Assembly: GCA_003525905.1 (NCBI GenBank)
Contig: DQIA01000064.1
Span: 22,288-45,872 of the forward strand
Reading direction: 5' to 3'
From: Clostridiales bacterium
GTDB taxonomy: Bacteria; Bacillota; Clostridia; Oscillospirales; Oscillospiraceae
Length of the DNA stretch: 23,585 nt
Positions 15,330-22,291 of this stretch are shown here, piece after piece; the stretch's first letter is position 1, and the number at the start of each line of letters is the position of its first letter. The notes below the pieces were generated by a model. The model was not told the DNA's origin. It saw only the letters and a list, made by a program, of their open reading frames with translations, and did not search any database. Both the position numbers and the translations under genes were made by a program.

Positions 15330-16283
15330 ATGCTGGACGCCATTGCACTCGGGGAGCTGCTGATCGATTTTGCCACGGTCGACACGGACCGCGACGGCTA
15401 CCCCACCCTCGCCGCCCATCCCGGCGGCGCACCGGGGAATTTTCTGGCCGCCCTGCACGCCTACGGCTGCAGCGGCGCCATGCTCGGCAAGGTCGGCGCG
15501 GATACGTTCGGCGACCTGCTGTGCACCACGCTGGCGCAGGCCGGCATCCGCACGGAGGGCATCGTGCGCGATCCGTCCGTGTTCACAACGCTGGCCTTCG
15601 TCACGTTCGGCCCCGGCGGCGAGCGCGCGTTCAGCTTTGCCCGCAAGCCGGGCGCGGACACGCAGCTCCGCTTTGACGAGCTGGATCTTTCGCTGCTGGA
15701 TGAGGCGCGTCTGCTCCACTTCGGCAGCCTGAGCCTGACGCAGGAGCCGGTGCGCTCCGCCACGCAGCAGGCCGCCGCCTACGCCGCCGCGCACGGCAAG
15801 CTCCTCAGCTTCGACCCGAACCTCCGCCTGCCGCTGTGGCCGGATGCCGATGCGGCGAAGACGCAGATCCTCTGGGGCCTGCGGCAGGCCGATATCGTCA
15901 AGATCAGCGACGACGAGGTGCGCTTTCTCTGGGGCTGCAGCCCCGAGGAGGGCGCAGCGCGCCTGCTTGCGGACTTCGGCGTCCGCCTGGCCATGGTCAC
16001 CTGCGGGCCGAAGGGCTGCCTGCTGCAGAATGCCGGGGCAGCCGTCCGCGTAGCCGCGCCGCGCGTCCTGCCGGTCGACACGACGGGCGCAGGCGATATC
16101 TTCGGCGGCAGCGCCGTCAGCCGCCTGCTGCAGCTGGGCCGCGCGCCCGAGGCGCTGACGGAGGACGAGCTGACCGCCATCGGCCGCTTCGCCGCCACGG
16201 CTGCCAGCCTGTCCACGCAGTACCCCGGTGGCATCTCCGCCATCGTCCCGGAGGAGACCGTGCTGCGGTGCATGGAGGGCTGA
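15330..16283 (+). CDS. PfkB-family carbohydrate kinase, probably fructokinase
   Basis: This 317-residue ribokinase-fold enzyme phosphorylates a sugar with ATP in the cytoplasm. The substrate motif HPGGAPGN (30-37), FDPNLR (161-166) and the anion-hole/catalytic motif DTTGAGDIFGG (250-260, base D256) are intact. ALGELLIDF at the start and GGAPGN are typical of ScrK-like fructokinases, so fructose is the best guess. GGAGG lies eight bases before the ATG. It is probably co-transcribed with the aminotransferase, although the 60-base gap could hold a weak promoter. A bidirectional terminator follows at 16407. Confidence 0.88.
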   Translation: MLDAIALGELLIDFATVDTDRDGYPTLAAHPGGAPGNFLAALHAYGCSGAMLGKVGADTFGDLLCTTLAQAGIRTEGIVRDPSVFTTLAFVTFGPGGERAFSFARKPGADTQLRFDELDLSLLDEARLLHFGSLSLTQEPVRSATQQAAAYAAAHGKLLSFDPNLRLPLWPDADAAKTQILWGLRQADIVKISDDEVRFLWGCSPEEGAARLLADFGVRLAMVTCGPKGCLLQNAGAAVRVAAPRVLPVDTTGAGDIFGGSAVSRLLQLGRAPEALTEDELTAIGRFAATAASLSTQYPGGISAIVPEETVLRCMEG

Positions 16284-16322
16284 GCAAAAACAGGCACGCA
16301 ATGCTTGCGGCACACATTCTGT

Positions 16323-16364
16323 GGCACAATGCCTTCCGATCCGCTTTATCGGCAGCATTGCGCC
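16323..16364. other. Two-tier hairpin in the convergent gap
   Basis: GGCACAATGC (16323-16332) pairs with GCATTGCGCC (16355-16364) at nine of ten positions, and inside it CCGAT (16336-16340) pairs perfectly with ATCGG (16348-16352). The imperfect pair would be G-U on the minus strand. It lies upstream of the terminator, downstream of the sugar kinase. No further function can be read. Confidence 0.45.
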
Positions 16365-16406
16365 GGGAACGGTATGCTGCTTCCTTACACATGCCGCGAT
16401 ATATGA

Positions 16407-16442
16407 AATTCCCCGGAGCGGTTCATCCTGCTCCGGGGAATT
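16407..16442. terminator. Bidirectional terminator between sugar kinase and GtrA gene
   Basis: AATTCCCCGGAGC (16407-16419) pairs perfectly with GCTCCGGGGAATT (16430-16442) around a ten-base loop. The T-runs are short on both sides. It lies four bases from the GtrA stop codon. Confidence 0.75.
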
Positions 16443-16445
16443 GCT

Positions 16446-16922
16446 TTATGCTTCGGTATTTCTGTCCTTACGGGCGGCGAAGCGGTCGCTGAAGACGAAG
16501 TAGCGCTGGCCAAAATAGTTCAGCAGCGCATAGCTGAGCGAACCAACGGACATTTCGCAGTTGCCGCGGATATTCTCCGTGCCGCCGAACGAGAAGAAGC
16601 GCGTCACGGAGTGCGAGCGCAGCAGCAGGCGCGAGACATACGGCCCGATGAGATAATACGACAGCAGATAGCACACAACAATGTCCAGCACAAAGCACAG
16701 CAGCTGCTTCGAGGTGGTCTTGTGGCCGGGGAAGAGCAGATAGTTGCAGGAAAGATACCAGATGATGCTGCCGAGGCCGTAGTTCACGATCGGCGCAAAG
16801 TGCTTGCTGACGTCGGCCACATTATAAAGGAGAAACATGATCCCCGTGCAGACGATGAAGTTCAGAACGCCGACCAGCAGATAAAGCGCCAGCGTTTTAT
16901 CGATCATCTTTTTCAGCTTCAA
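16446..16922 (-). CDS. GtrA-family membrane protein
   Basis: This small membrane protein of 158 residues has four predicted helices (about 12-33, 42-62, 73-97 and 126-142) and the typical closing motif NYFGQRYFVF (135-144). GtrA proteins are thought to help move undecaprenyl-linked sugars across the membrane for cell-surface polysaccharide modification. The start is a TTG (giving MKLKKMIDKTL) seven bases after GGAGG. Upstream in-frame ATG codons fall in or next to the -10 box and cannot be used. The divergent DHHW/MBOAT operon suggests a shared role in surface polymer decoration. Confidence 0.83.
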   Translation of the reverse strand: MKLKKMIDKTLALYLLVGVLNFIVCTGIMFLLYNVADVSKHFAPIVNYGLGSIIWYLSCNYLLFPGHKTTSKQLLCFVLDIVVCYLLSYYLIGPYVSRLLLRSHSVTRFFSFGGTENIRGNCEMSVGSLSYALLNYFGQRYFVFSDRFAARKDRNTEA

Positions 16923-16953
16923 GCGTTTCCCTCCCGTGCAGCGTGATTGCATC

Positions 16954-16982
16954 ATTATACCGCATTTTCCCCCAAAAGGCAA
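16954..16982 (-). promoter_or_regulatory. Promoter of the GtrA gene
   Basis: On the minus strand TTGCCT (16982-16977), 17 bases, then consensus TATAAT (16959-16954). Its position confirms the TTG start at 16922. Confidence 0.75.
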
Positions 16983-16991
16983 GCGCTTTCT
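16977..16991. promoter_or_regulatory. Possible cre-like (CcpA/LacI-family) site
   Basis: AGGCAAGCGCTTTCT matches the cre consensus WTGNAANCGNWNNCW at all fixed positions but one and centres on the palindrome AAGCGCTT. It overlaps the -35 box of the GtrA promoter and lies 20 bases upstream of the divergent promoter. A chance match is possible in GC-rich DNA. Confidence 0.3.
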
Positions 16992-17010
16992 GCCGGTTCC
17001 GCTTTCCCGC

Positions 17011-17039
17011 TTGCGAATGCATTCCCCCTATGATATAAT
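17011..17039 (+). promoter_or_regulatory. Promoter of the DHHW-MBOAT operon
   Basis: TTGCGA (17011-17016), 17 bases, then consensus TATAAT (17034-17039). Transcription would begin at about 17043-17046, which is the first base of the repeated leader element. Confidence 0.75.
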
Positions 17040-17040
17040 T

Positions 17041-17101
17041 TAGGGCAGCACCGCACAGTGCAGCGAGAGCATTGGGCGAAAAATCGGGCTATCGCCCATG
17101 C
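17041..17101 (+). repeat. Leader element, copy 1 (5' part only)
   Basis: The start matches the 5' part of the structured element at 19749-19968. Shared blocks are AGGGCAGCACCGCAC, then after four variable bases CAGCGAGAGCATT, then GGCGA. A hairpin follows: 17074-17079 (GGGCGA) with 17092-17097 (TCGCCC), extended by GCAT/ATGC with one bulge. The rest of copy 2, including the partner of the 5' closing strand, is missing here, and the DHHW ribosome site comes next. It is either a shortened version of the element or a separate leader sharing its first two helical segments. Confidence 0.65.
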
Positions 17102-17121
17102 CGGATCGGGAGGGAAGCAGC

Positions 17122-18273
17122 ATGTGGAAGAAAGGGATCAATTTCGTCTTTGTGGGGCTGATCCTCTGCGGGCTGCTGCTCGGTCTGGCGCGGACGGTCT
17201 TCTTCCCGAAGAAGATCAACTACTACGAAAACCGCTATGCAAACCGTGCGGCTCTGCCGACGCCGGGGACCTACGCCGACGGCACGTTTCAGAATCAGCT
17301 GGAAGCCGCGTTGGGGGATCAGACTCCCTTTGCCGAGCGCTTCAAAGCCCGGTATAATGATCTGTCGTCCAAGCTGACCAAAGCGCTGCTGAAGCCCGTG
17401 CTGGAAAGCGGCCGCTACTACCGGATCGGCGATGTGCAGCTTTTCTCCGATTACCTGACGTATCAAACGCGCGATCTGGAGAAGCTCCGTCCCACGCTGG
17501 AGGAGCGCGCCGCAAATTATAACGCCATATTCGCCGCTCATCCTGACATAGAGTTTTTTGTCTGCTACATTGAAAAGGACACGGATATCAACTTTGAGAC
17601 CGGAGAGCGGGTCTATGCTGACGATCTGCTGTTTTCCATGCTGAACCTGCCGGAGAACCGGATGCTGAAATATGAAATCCCCGATTTTGCCGCATTCTCC
17701 GAGTATTTTTACCGGACGGACCACCACTGGAATTATCTCGGCTCCTACCGCGCCTATCGGGAGCTGCTCCCCCTCCTCGGCTGCACGGATACGCCGCTGG
17801 AACCGACCGCGACCGAGACGCTCGGCGAGTTTTCCGGCTCCAAGGCGGCCGGAACGGGGCTTGACATCTTCTCGGAGCCCTTCACCGTCTATCGCTTTGC
17901 CTATCCGGAGATGACGGTCACACGCAACGGTGAGCCCGCCGGAGACTATGGCAGGCAGGACGCCGTGCCGGGCGAGCTTGCGCTCAGCTACGGCGCCTTC
18001 TATGGCGGGGACGACGGCGAGATCATCTTTGACACCGGCCGGACCGACCGGGGAAATCTGCTGGTCATCGGCGAATCCTATGACAACGCCATTCTGAAGC
18101 TGCTGGCCTCCCACTTTGACCGGACATATTCCGTCGATCTGCGCTACTACCGCAATTATATGGGAAGCGACTTCTCCCTGAGCGACTATCTGCGCAGGAA
18201 CAACATCACGAAGGTCCTGCTGATCGGAAATGTCGACTATTATATCTCGCCCGACTTTGCACTGGAGAACTGA
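17122..18273 (+). CDS. DHHW-family protein (SGNH/AlgJ-like, partner of MBOAT)
   Basis: This 383-residue protein has one N-terminal membrane helix (about 7-24) and an extracytoplasmic domain. The motif that names the family, TDHHW (199-203), and GESYDN (317-322, with candidate nucleophile S319) are both present, as expected for an AlgJ/AlgX-like SGNH acetyl-transfer fold. It probably takes acetyl groups delivered by the MBOAT protein, whose gene starts three bases downstream, and attaches them to a surface polysaccharide. GGGAGGG precedes the ATG. An in-frame ATG at 17098 lies within the hairpin leader and lacks a ribosome site. Confidence 0.88.
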   Translation: MWKKGINFVFVGLILCGLLLGLARTVFFPKKINYYENRYANRAALPTPGTYADGTFQNQLEAALGDQTPFAERFKARYNDLSSKLTKALLKPVLESGRYYRIGDVQLFSDYLTYQTRDLEKLRPTLEERAANYNAIFAAHPDIEFFVCYIEKDTDINFETGERVYADDLLFSMLNLPENRMLKYEIPDFAAFSEYFYRTDHHWNYLGSYRAYRELLPLLGCTDTPLEPTATETLGEFSGSKAAGTGLDIFSEPFTVYRFAYPEMTVTRNGEPAGDYGRQDAVPGELALSYGAFYGGDDGEIIFDTGRTDRGNLLVIGESYDNAILKLLASHFDRTYSVDLRYYRNYMGSDFSLSDYLRRNNITKVLLIGNVDYYISPDFALEN

Positions 18274-18276
18274 GCC

Positions 18277-19659
18277 ATGGTATTTAGCAGTATCACCTTT
18301 GTCTATGCCTTTTTCCCGCTGGTCGCCGTCGCCTACTACCTGAGCAAAAACCGCGTTTACCGCAATGTCGTTCTGCTGCTCGCCTCGCTCCTGTTTTATT
18401 CCTGGGGCGAGCCGCGCTTCCTGCTGCTGATGCTCGCCGCCACACTTGCGGCCTACTGCGGCGGCCTGCTGATGGAGCGCAGCACCGCGCACAAGAGGCT
18501 TATTCTGATCGTCACAGTCGTCCTGCTCGTCGGAAATCTCTTCGTCTTCAAATATCTGAATTTCTTTTCGGAGAACCTTTCCGCCCTGTTCGGCTGGAGC
18601 GCACTGCCGAAGCTGACGCTCCCCATCGGCATCAGCTTCTATACCTTCCAGATCCTTTCGTATGTGATCGACCTGTACCGCGGTGAGATTCGCGTCCAGC
18701 GCAACTATTTTTATCTGCTCCTCTACGTCAGCTTCTTCCCGCAGCTGATCGCCGGGCCGATTGTCCGCTATGAGACGGTCGAGCAGGAGATTCTGGAACG
18801 CCGCGAATCGATCGACGATGTGGCGGCCGGTCTGCGCCGCTTTATCCTCGGCCTTGCGAAAAAGGTCATTCTGGCAAACAACATCGCCCGCATCGCCGAG
18901 ACGATCTACGCCGGAGACAGCGCCGTTTACGGCACCGCGCTCTACTGGCTCGCAGCCGTGGCCTATGCGCTGCAGATTTATTTTGATTTCTCCGGCTACA
19001 GCGACATGGCCATCGGTCTGGGGCGGATGTTCGGCTTCCATTTTTTGGAGAACTTTGACCACCCCTATACCGCCCTTTCCATCACGGATTTCTGGCGGCG
19101 GTGGCACATCTCTCTGTCGACATGGTTCCGCGACTATGTCTACATCCCGCTCGGCGGCAACCGCGTCAAAAAATCCCGCTGGATCCGGAATATTCTGGTC
19201 GTCTGGGCGCTGACCGGCTTCTGGCACGGCGCACAGTGGAACTTCCTGTTCTGGGGCCTGTATTACGGGCTTCTGCTGCTGGCGGAAAAGCTGTTTCTGG
19301 GGCGGCTGCTGGAGCGGCTGCCGAGGGCCGTTCGCTGGCTCTATACGGCGTTTTTCGTGCTGATCGGCTGGGTGCTGTTCAACCTGACCGATTTCCCGTC
19401 GCTGTGCCATGCGCTGAAGCTCATGTTTGTCCCGCAGGCGACGGACTGGGTGGCAGCCGCTGCCACGAACGTCTCCCTTCTGAAGGCCGTCGTCTACCTG
19501 CCGCTCGGTATCGTTTGCTGTCTGCCGCTGCTGCGCCGGGAGCCGAAGAGCGCGAAGGGCATTCTGCTGGCAGACCTTGCCTCCGGTCTTCTGCTGATCG
19601 TGTGCATTGTGTTCATCCTCAGCTCATCGTATAATCCGTTCATCTATTTCCGCTTCTGA
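18277..19659 (+). CDS. MBOAT-family O-acyltransferase (AlgI/DltB-like)
   Basis: This polytopic membrane protein of 460 residues has the MBOAT core: DFWRRWHISLSTWFRDYVYI (271-290, with H277) and ALTGFWHGAQWNF (311-323, with the invariant H317). It moves acyl groups, usually acetyl, across the membrane for O-acetylation of polysaccharides. Length and motifs match AlgI. It is translationally coupled to the DHHW gene: its ribosome site GGAG lies in the last codons of that gene and the gap is three bases. The operon ends at the hairpin at 19666. Confidence 0.93.
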   Translation: MVFSSITFVYAFFPLVAVAYYLSKNRVYRNVVLLLASLLFYSWGEPRFLLLMLAATLAAYCGGLLMERSTAHKRLILIVTVVLLVGNLFVFKYLNFFSENLSALFGWSALPKLTLPIGISFYTFQILSYVIDLYRGEIRVQRNYFYLLLYVSFFPQLIAGPIVRYETVEQEILERRESIDDVAAGLRRFILGLAKKVILANNIARIAETIYAGDSAVYGTALYWLAAVAYALQIYFDFSGYSDMAIGLGRMFGFHFLENFDHPYTALSITDFWRRWHISLSTWFRDYVYIPLGGNRVKKSRWIRNILVVWALTGFWHGAQWNFLFWGLYYGLLLLAEKLFLGRLLERLPRAVRWLYTAFFVLIGWVLFNLTDFPSLCHALKLMFVPQATDWVAAAATNVSLLKAVVYLPLGIVCCLPLLRREPKSAKGILLADLASGLLLIVCIVFILSSSYNPFIYFRF

Positions 19660-19665
19660 TCTCCG

Positions 19666-19699
19666 GGCGGCTCCTGCCTGCGGGCAGGGGCCGCCTTTT
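19666..19699 (+). terminator. Terminator of the DHHW-MBOAT operon
   Basis: GGCGGC and CTGCC pair with GGCAG and GCCGCC, with a two-base internal mismatch and a small loop, followed by TTTT. It begins six bases after the MBOAT stop codon. Confidence 0.8.
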
Positions 19700-19706
19700 C
19701 CCGAGG

Positions 19707-19735
19707 TTGACGCAGCCGCGGAGACGTGTTACAAT
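19707..19735 (+). promoter_or_regulatory. Promoter of the thioesterase operon and its leader RNA
   Basis: TTGACG (19707-19712), 17 bases, then TACAAT (19730-19735). The predicted start is near 19742, just before the structured element. The bases ATAATT just ahead of the element are also shared with copy 1, where they form its -10 box. Confidence 0.7.
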
Positions 19736-19748
19736 AAGGCATAATTAA

Positions 19749-19968
19749 GGGCAGCACCGCACGATTCAGCGAGAGCATTCGGCGAGAGATTTTTTGCCGA
19801 GACAAGGTTTGAAAAGTGCAGATGTACTTTGTGTACCCGCAAGGGGCATGCCGCATCCGTAAGGCGGCAAAGCCGCCAACGGCTGCGCAATACCTCAAAC
19901 TTTTCGAACCGATGGATCGGTGAAAAACATCCGGCGAAGGCCGAAGATGCAATTGTGCGGTGTTGCCC
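19749..19968 (+). ncRNA. Candidate structured leader RNA, copy 2 (complete)
   Basis: A closing helix joins 19749-19766 (GGGCAGCACCGCACGATT) to 19951-19968 over 18 pairs, two of them G-U. Inside are: hairpin 19779-19783/19796-19800; a 12-bp helix 19806-19817/19899-19910 with one U-G pair; CCC-GCAA-GGG with a GNRA-type loop (19836-19845); a long hairpin 19852-19887 containing GGCGGC-AAA-GCCGCC; and a hairpin 19928-19949. All three imperfect pairs of the long helices are G-U on the + strand, in line with an RNA read rightward from the promoter. The thioesterase ribosome site follows 12 bases later. I do not recognise a named riboswitch or RNA family. A palindromic mobile repeat (MITE-like) is the main alternative. 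Confidence 0.55.
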
Positions 19969-19991
19969 CCCAAAGAAGCCGGAGGAACGAA

Positions 19992-20699
19992 ATGCAGGAG
20001 ATTCTGGAAGTAAGCTGCCGCCCCGTACACGACGGGATCTGGACACCCGCAGAGCTGATGGGCGCGCTCGAGCGCGCCGCCACGGACCACGCAGACGCGC
20101 TGAACATCGGCCACGACCGCATGGTCGCGGACTTCGGCAGCCTGTGGATGCTCGTGCGCAGCCGGTTGGAGCTGACACGTCTGCCCGCTGCGGACGAGGC
20201 GCTGACCGTGCGCACCTGGCTGCGCAGCCCAACGCCCGTGATGAGCGTGCGCGACTATGATTTCTGCGCAGACGGCGAGGTCATCGGCTCGGCCGTGCAC
20301 TGCTGGGTGCTCGTGAATGCCGAGGCGCGGCACATGATCGACCTGCGGCAGATCCCCGCTCTGTGGGAGCTGCCCGTGCATGCACCGGAGCGGAAAACGC
20401 GCCTGCGCCGCCTGACGCTGCCGGAGACGATGACGGCCGCCGGGGCCGTCCGCGTGACGGATGCGGAGATCGACGACAACGGCCACATGAACAATGTTGC
20501 CTATGTGCGCCGCGCGCAGGAGGCCGCGCCCGGCCTGTTCCGCGGGCTGGAGGTCGTGTATGACCGCGAATGCTTCCGCGGGGCCCTGCTCACGCTCGAG
20601 CATGCCGCCGACGCGGACGCGCAGTATGTCCGCGGCGTGCTGGAAAGCGGCGAGGAGAGCTTCCGCATGCGCTTTTTCGGCGCGGAGGCCGCGCAGTGA
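19992..20699 (+). CDS. Acyl-ACP thioesterase
   Basis: This 235-residue double hot-dog protein (PF01643 type) hydrolyses acyl-ACP to release fatty acids from fatty acid synthesis. The second hot-dog unit carries the family motif DDNGHMNNVAYV (161-172), with N163 and H165 as likely catalytic residues. The first has FGSLWMLVRSRLEL (48-61). GGAGG (19981-19985) lies six bases before the ATG. An earlier in-frame ATG at 19920 would sit inside the folded leader and lacks a ribosome site. It is the first gene of a four-gene operon, and the next start codon overlaps its stop. Confidence 0.87.
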   Translation: MQEILEVSCRPVHDGIWTPAELMGALERAATDHADALNIGHDRMVADFGSLWMLVRSRLELTRLPAADEALTVRTWLRSPTPVMSVRDYDFCADGEVIGSAVHCWVLVNAEARHMIDLRQIPALWELPVHAPERKTRLRRLTLPETMTAAGAVRVTDAEIDDNGHMNNVAYVRRAQEAAPGLFRGLEVVYDRECFRGALLTLEHAADADAQYVRGVLESGEESFRMRFFGAEAAQ

Positions 20700-21052
20700 G
20701 GCGGGCCGCCGCAGCGCTGCTGTGCCTGCTGCTCCTGTGCGCCTGCGCCGCGCCGGAGCAGGCGGACGCCCTGCCGCAGGAGCTGGTCGGCAGCTGGGTC
20801 AGCGCCGGAAACGGCGATCTCATCGAGACCATGACGCTGGCGCAGGACGGCACGATCAGCGTGCAGTGCACGTTCCGCGGCAAGGACACCGGGACCATCC
20901 GCGGCGTGTGGCACGCAGACGGGCAGACACTTTTCACGGACATTCAGGAGGGCACCTCGCCCTATCAGGCCGAATTTATCTGGGCCGTTGACGGCCGGGA
21001 GCTGACGCTGACGGACGAATCCGGCACGGCGCGCTATGTCCGGAATGACTAG
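20696..21052 (+). CDS. Small lipoprotein of unknown function
   Basis: This 118-residue protein starts at a GTG that overlaps the thioesterase stop codon (GTGA), with GGAGG seven bases upstream. The signal peptide is MRRAAAALLCLLLLCAC, with a lipobox-like LCAC; lipidation would be on the Cys at 17. The mature part (LVGSWVS...DGTISVQC...GVWHADGQTLF) has the short repeated beta pattern of small lipocalin-like or DUF5640-like lipoproteins. No enzyme motif is present. It is probably anchored on the outer face of the membrane. The GTG start excludes a 42-residue Arg-rich extension with no resemblance to a protein N-terminus. Confidence 0.72.
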   Translation: MRRAAAALLCLLLLCACAAPEQADALPQELVGSWVSAGNGDLIETMTLAQDGTISVQCTFRGKDTGTIRGVWHADGQTLFTDIQEGTSPYQAEFIWAVDGRELTLTDESGTARYVRND

Positions 21053-21064
21053 GAGGAACTTTTC

Positions 21065-21532
21065 ATGCGGGATCAACACGATATCCCCGTGCTGCTGACC
21101 GGCTGTCTGGCCGCAGGAGGCGCGGGCATGTTTCTGATCATGAGCGTGCTCATCGGCTTCGGCGTCAGCACGCTCATCGGCCGCGAGGCCATGTATCTCT
21201 GCCTGCTGCTGGAGCTTGTCAACCTGCTGGTGCTCCATGCCCGAGCAGGTGCGCTGCTGCGCAGCGGAAAAGCGCCGCAGCCCTCTCCGAAGATGCGCCT
21301 TCTGCGCCGTGTGAGCGGCATCGGCTGGCTGACCGGCGCGGTGCTGCTGGTCGGCTCGCTCGTGCTACTCCTGTTCGGCCTGCCGCTGGCGAATATCTGG
21401 GTGAAGCTTGCGGCCTACATCGGCGTGCCGGTCATGATGCTCAGCTGGGCCGGCTGCCTGATCGTATTCCGCCGCCTGCGCATGTCCGCTGCGGCCTGTG
21501 CGCAGGAGAAAGGAAAGGTGCTGCTGCCATGA
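21065..21532 (+). CDS. Uncharacterised four-helix membrane protein
   Basis: This 155-residue protein is not recognised. It has hydrophobic segments at about 10-33, 42-58, 86-106 and 111-132, a basic loop between helices 2 and 3 (RSGKAPQPSPKMRLLRR) and a short soluble tail. The ATG is eight bases after AGGAGG, which overlaps the preceding stop codon, and its own stop overlaps the next start (ATGA). This tight packing shows it belongs to the thioesterase operon. A role in the envelope is plausible but not shown. Confidence 0.75.
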   Translation: MRDQHDIPVLLTGCLAAGGAGMFLIMSVLIGFGVSTLIGREAMYLCLLLELVNLLVLHARAGALLRSGKAPQPSPKMRLLRRVSGIGWLTGAVLLVGSLVLLLFGLPLANIWVKLAAYIGVPVMMLSWAGCLIVFRRLRMSAAACAQEKGKVLLP

Positions 21533-22215
21533 TCCGCGATCTGTTTCTGGACCTCGATGATACTCTGCTCGACTTCGGCGAAGCGGAGCGCCACGGCATC
21601 ATCCGCACGCTGCGGGAGCTCGGCATCGCCCCCACGGAGGAGACGCTCGCGCTCTACAGCCGCATCAATCAGCAGCAGTGGGAGCGCTTTGAGCGCGGTG
21701 AAATTTCACGCGAGCAGGTGCTCATTGAGCGTTTTTCCCTGCTGTTTCAGGCCCTTGGCTGCACCCACGACCCCGAGGATGCCGAAAACCGCTACCGCCG
21801 CTATCTCGGCATCGGCCACTGGTTCGTGCCCGGCGCAGAGGCCCTGCTCAGCTGGCTCGCCCCGCGCTTCCGTCTCTATTTGGCCTCGAACGGCGTGGCG
21901 GACACGCAGTACAGCCGGCTGGAGAGCGCCGGGATCTCCCACTATTTTCAGGAAATTTTCATTTCCGAGGACACGGGCTTCCACAAGCCGGAAAAGGGTT
22001 ATTTTGACTACTGCTTCGCGCGCATCCCGGACTTTGACCCCGCGATGGCCATGATCGTCGGCGACAGTCTGACGAGCGACATCCTCGGCGGCAGAAATGC
22101 GGGGCTGCGCACCTGCTGGTTCAACCGTACTGGCCGTCCTCCGCGCCCGGACATCGTGCCGGATTTTGAAATACACCGTCTGGAAGAGCTGCCAGATATT
22201 CTGGAGCAATGCTGA
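21529..22215 (+). CDS. HAD-superfamily hydrolase, YjjG-like nucleotidase/phosphatase
   Basis: This 228-residue protein has all four HAD motifs: DLDDT (D8 nucleophile, D10), SNG (120-122), K153 in HKPEKGYFDYCF, and GDSLTSD (178-184). The large helical cap between residues 15 and 95 and FLDLDDTLLDF are typical of YjjG/YfnB-type pyrimidine 5'-nucleotidases, which clear non-canonical nucleotides; the true substrate is uncertain. Its ATG overlaps the preceding stop by four bases, so translation is coupled. It is the last gene of the operon. I see no clear terminator after it. Confidence 0.87.
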   Translation: MIRDLFLDLDDTLLDFGEAERHGIIRTLRELGIAPTEETLALYSRINQQQWERFERGEISREQVLIERFSLLFQALGCTHDPEDAENRYRRYLGIGHWFVPGAEALLSWLAPRFRLYLASNGVADTQYSRLESAGISHYFQEIFISEDTGFHKPEKGYFDYCFARIPDFDPAMAMIVGDSLTSDILGGRNAGLRTCWFNRTGRPPRPDIVPDFEIHRLEELPDILEQC

Positions 22216-22236
22216 AAATTTCCTGCTCGCACTATC

Positions 22237-22265
22237 TTGACAAGCGTCTCCGCATATGTCATACT
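22237..22265 (+). promoter_or_regulatory. Promoter of the nfeD-SPFH pair
   Basis: Consensus TTGACA (22237-22242), 17 bases, then CATACT (22260-22265). The leader is about 20 bases. Confidence 0.7.
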
Positions 22266-22291
22266 GAAAGCAGCGAAAGGAGGAATGTGCC

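Noticed and set aside
17246..17258. GTGCGGCTCTGCC as a distant pairing partner for the copy 1 leader start
   Set aside because: It lies inside the DHHW coding sequence, and the middle three bases do not pair with the leader. It is probably a chance match.
17089..19410. 773-codon frame on the - strand opposite the DHHW and MBOAT genes
   Set aside because: It spans two well-supported opposite genes and has no domain-like features.
19749..19968. Assignment to a known riboswitch or T-box
   Set aside because: None of the conserved core sequences I know (T-box TGGNACC, SAM, TPP, glycine, cobalamin or FMN motifs) is visible, and the long closing helix at both ends is atypical.
19644..20603. 319-codon frame on the - strand across the leader and thioesterase
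   Set aside because: It crosses the operon terminator, promoter and structured element. The translation is a shadow of the thioesterase.
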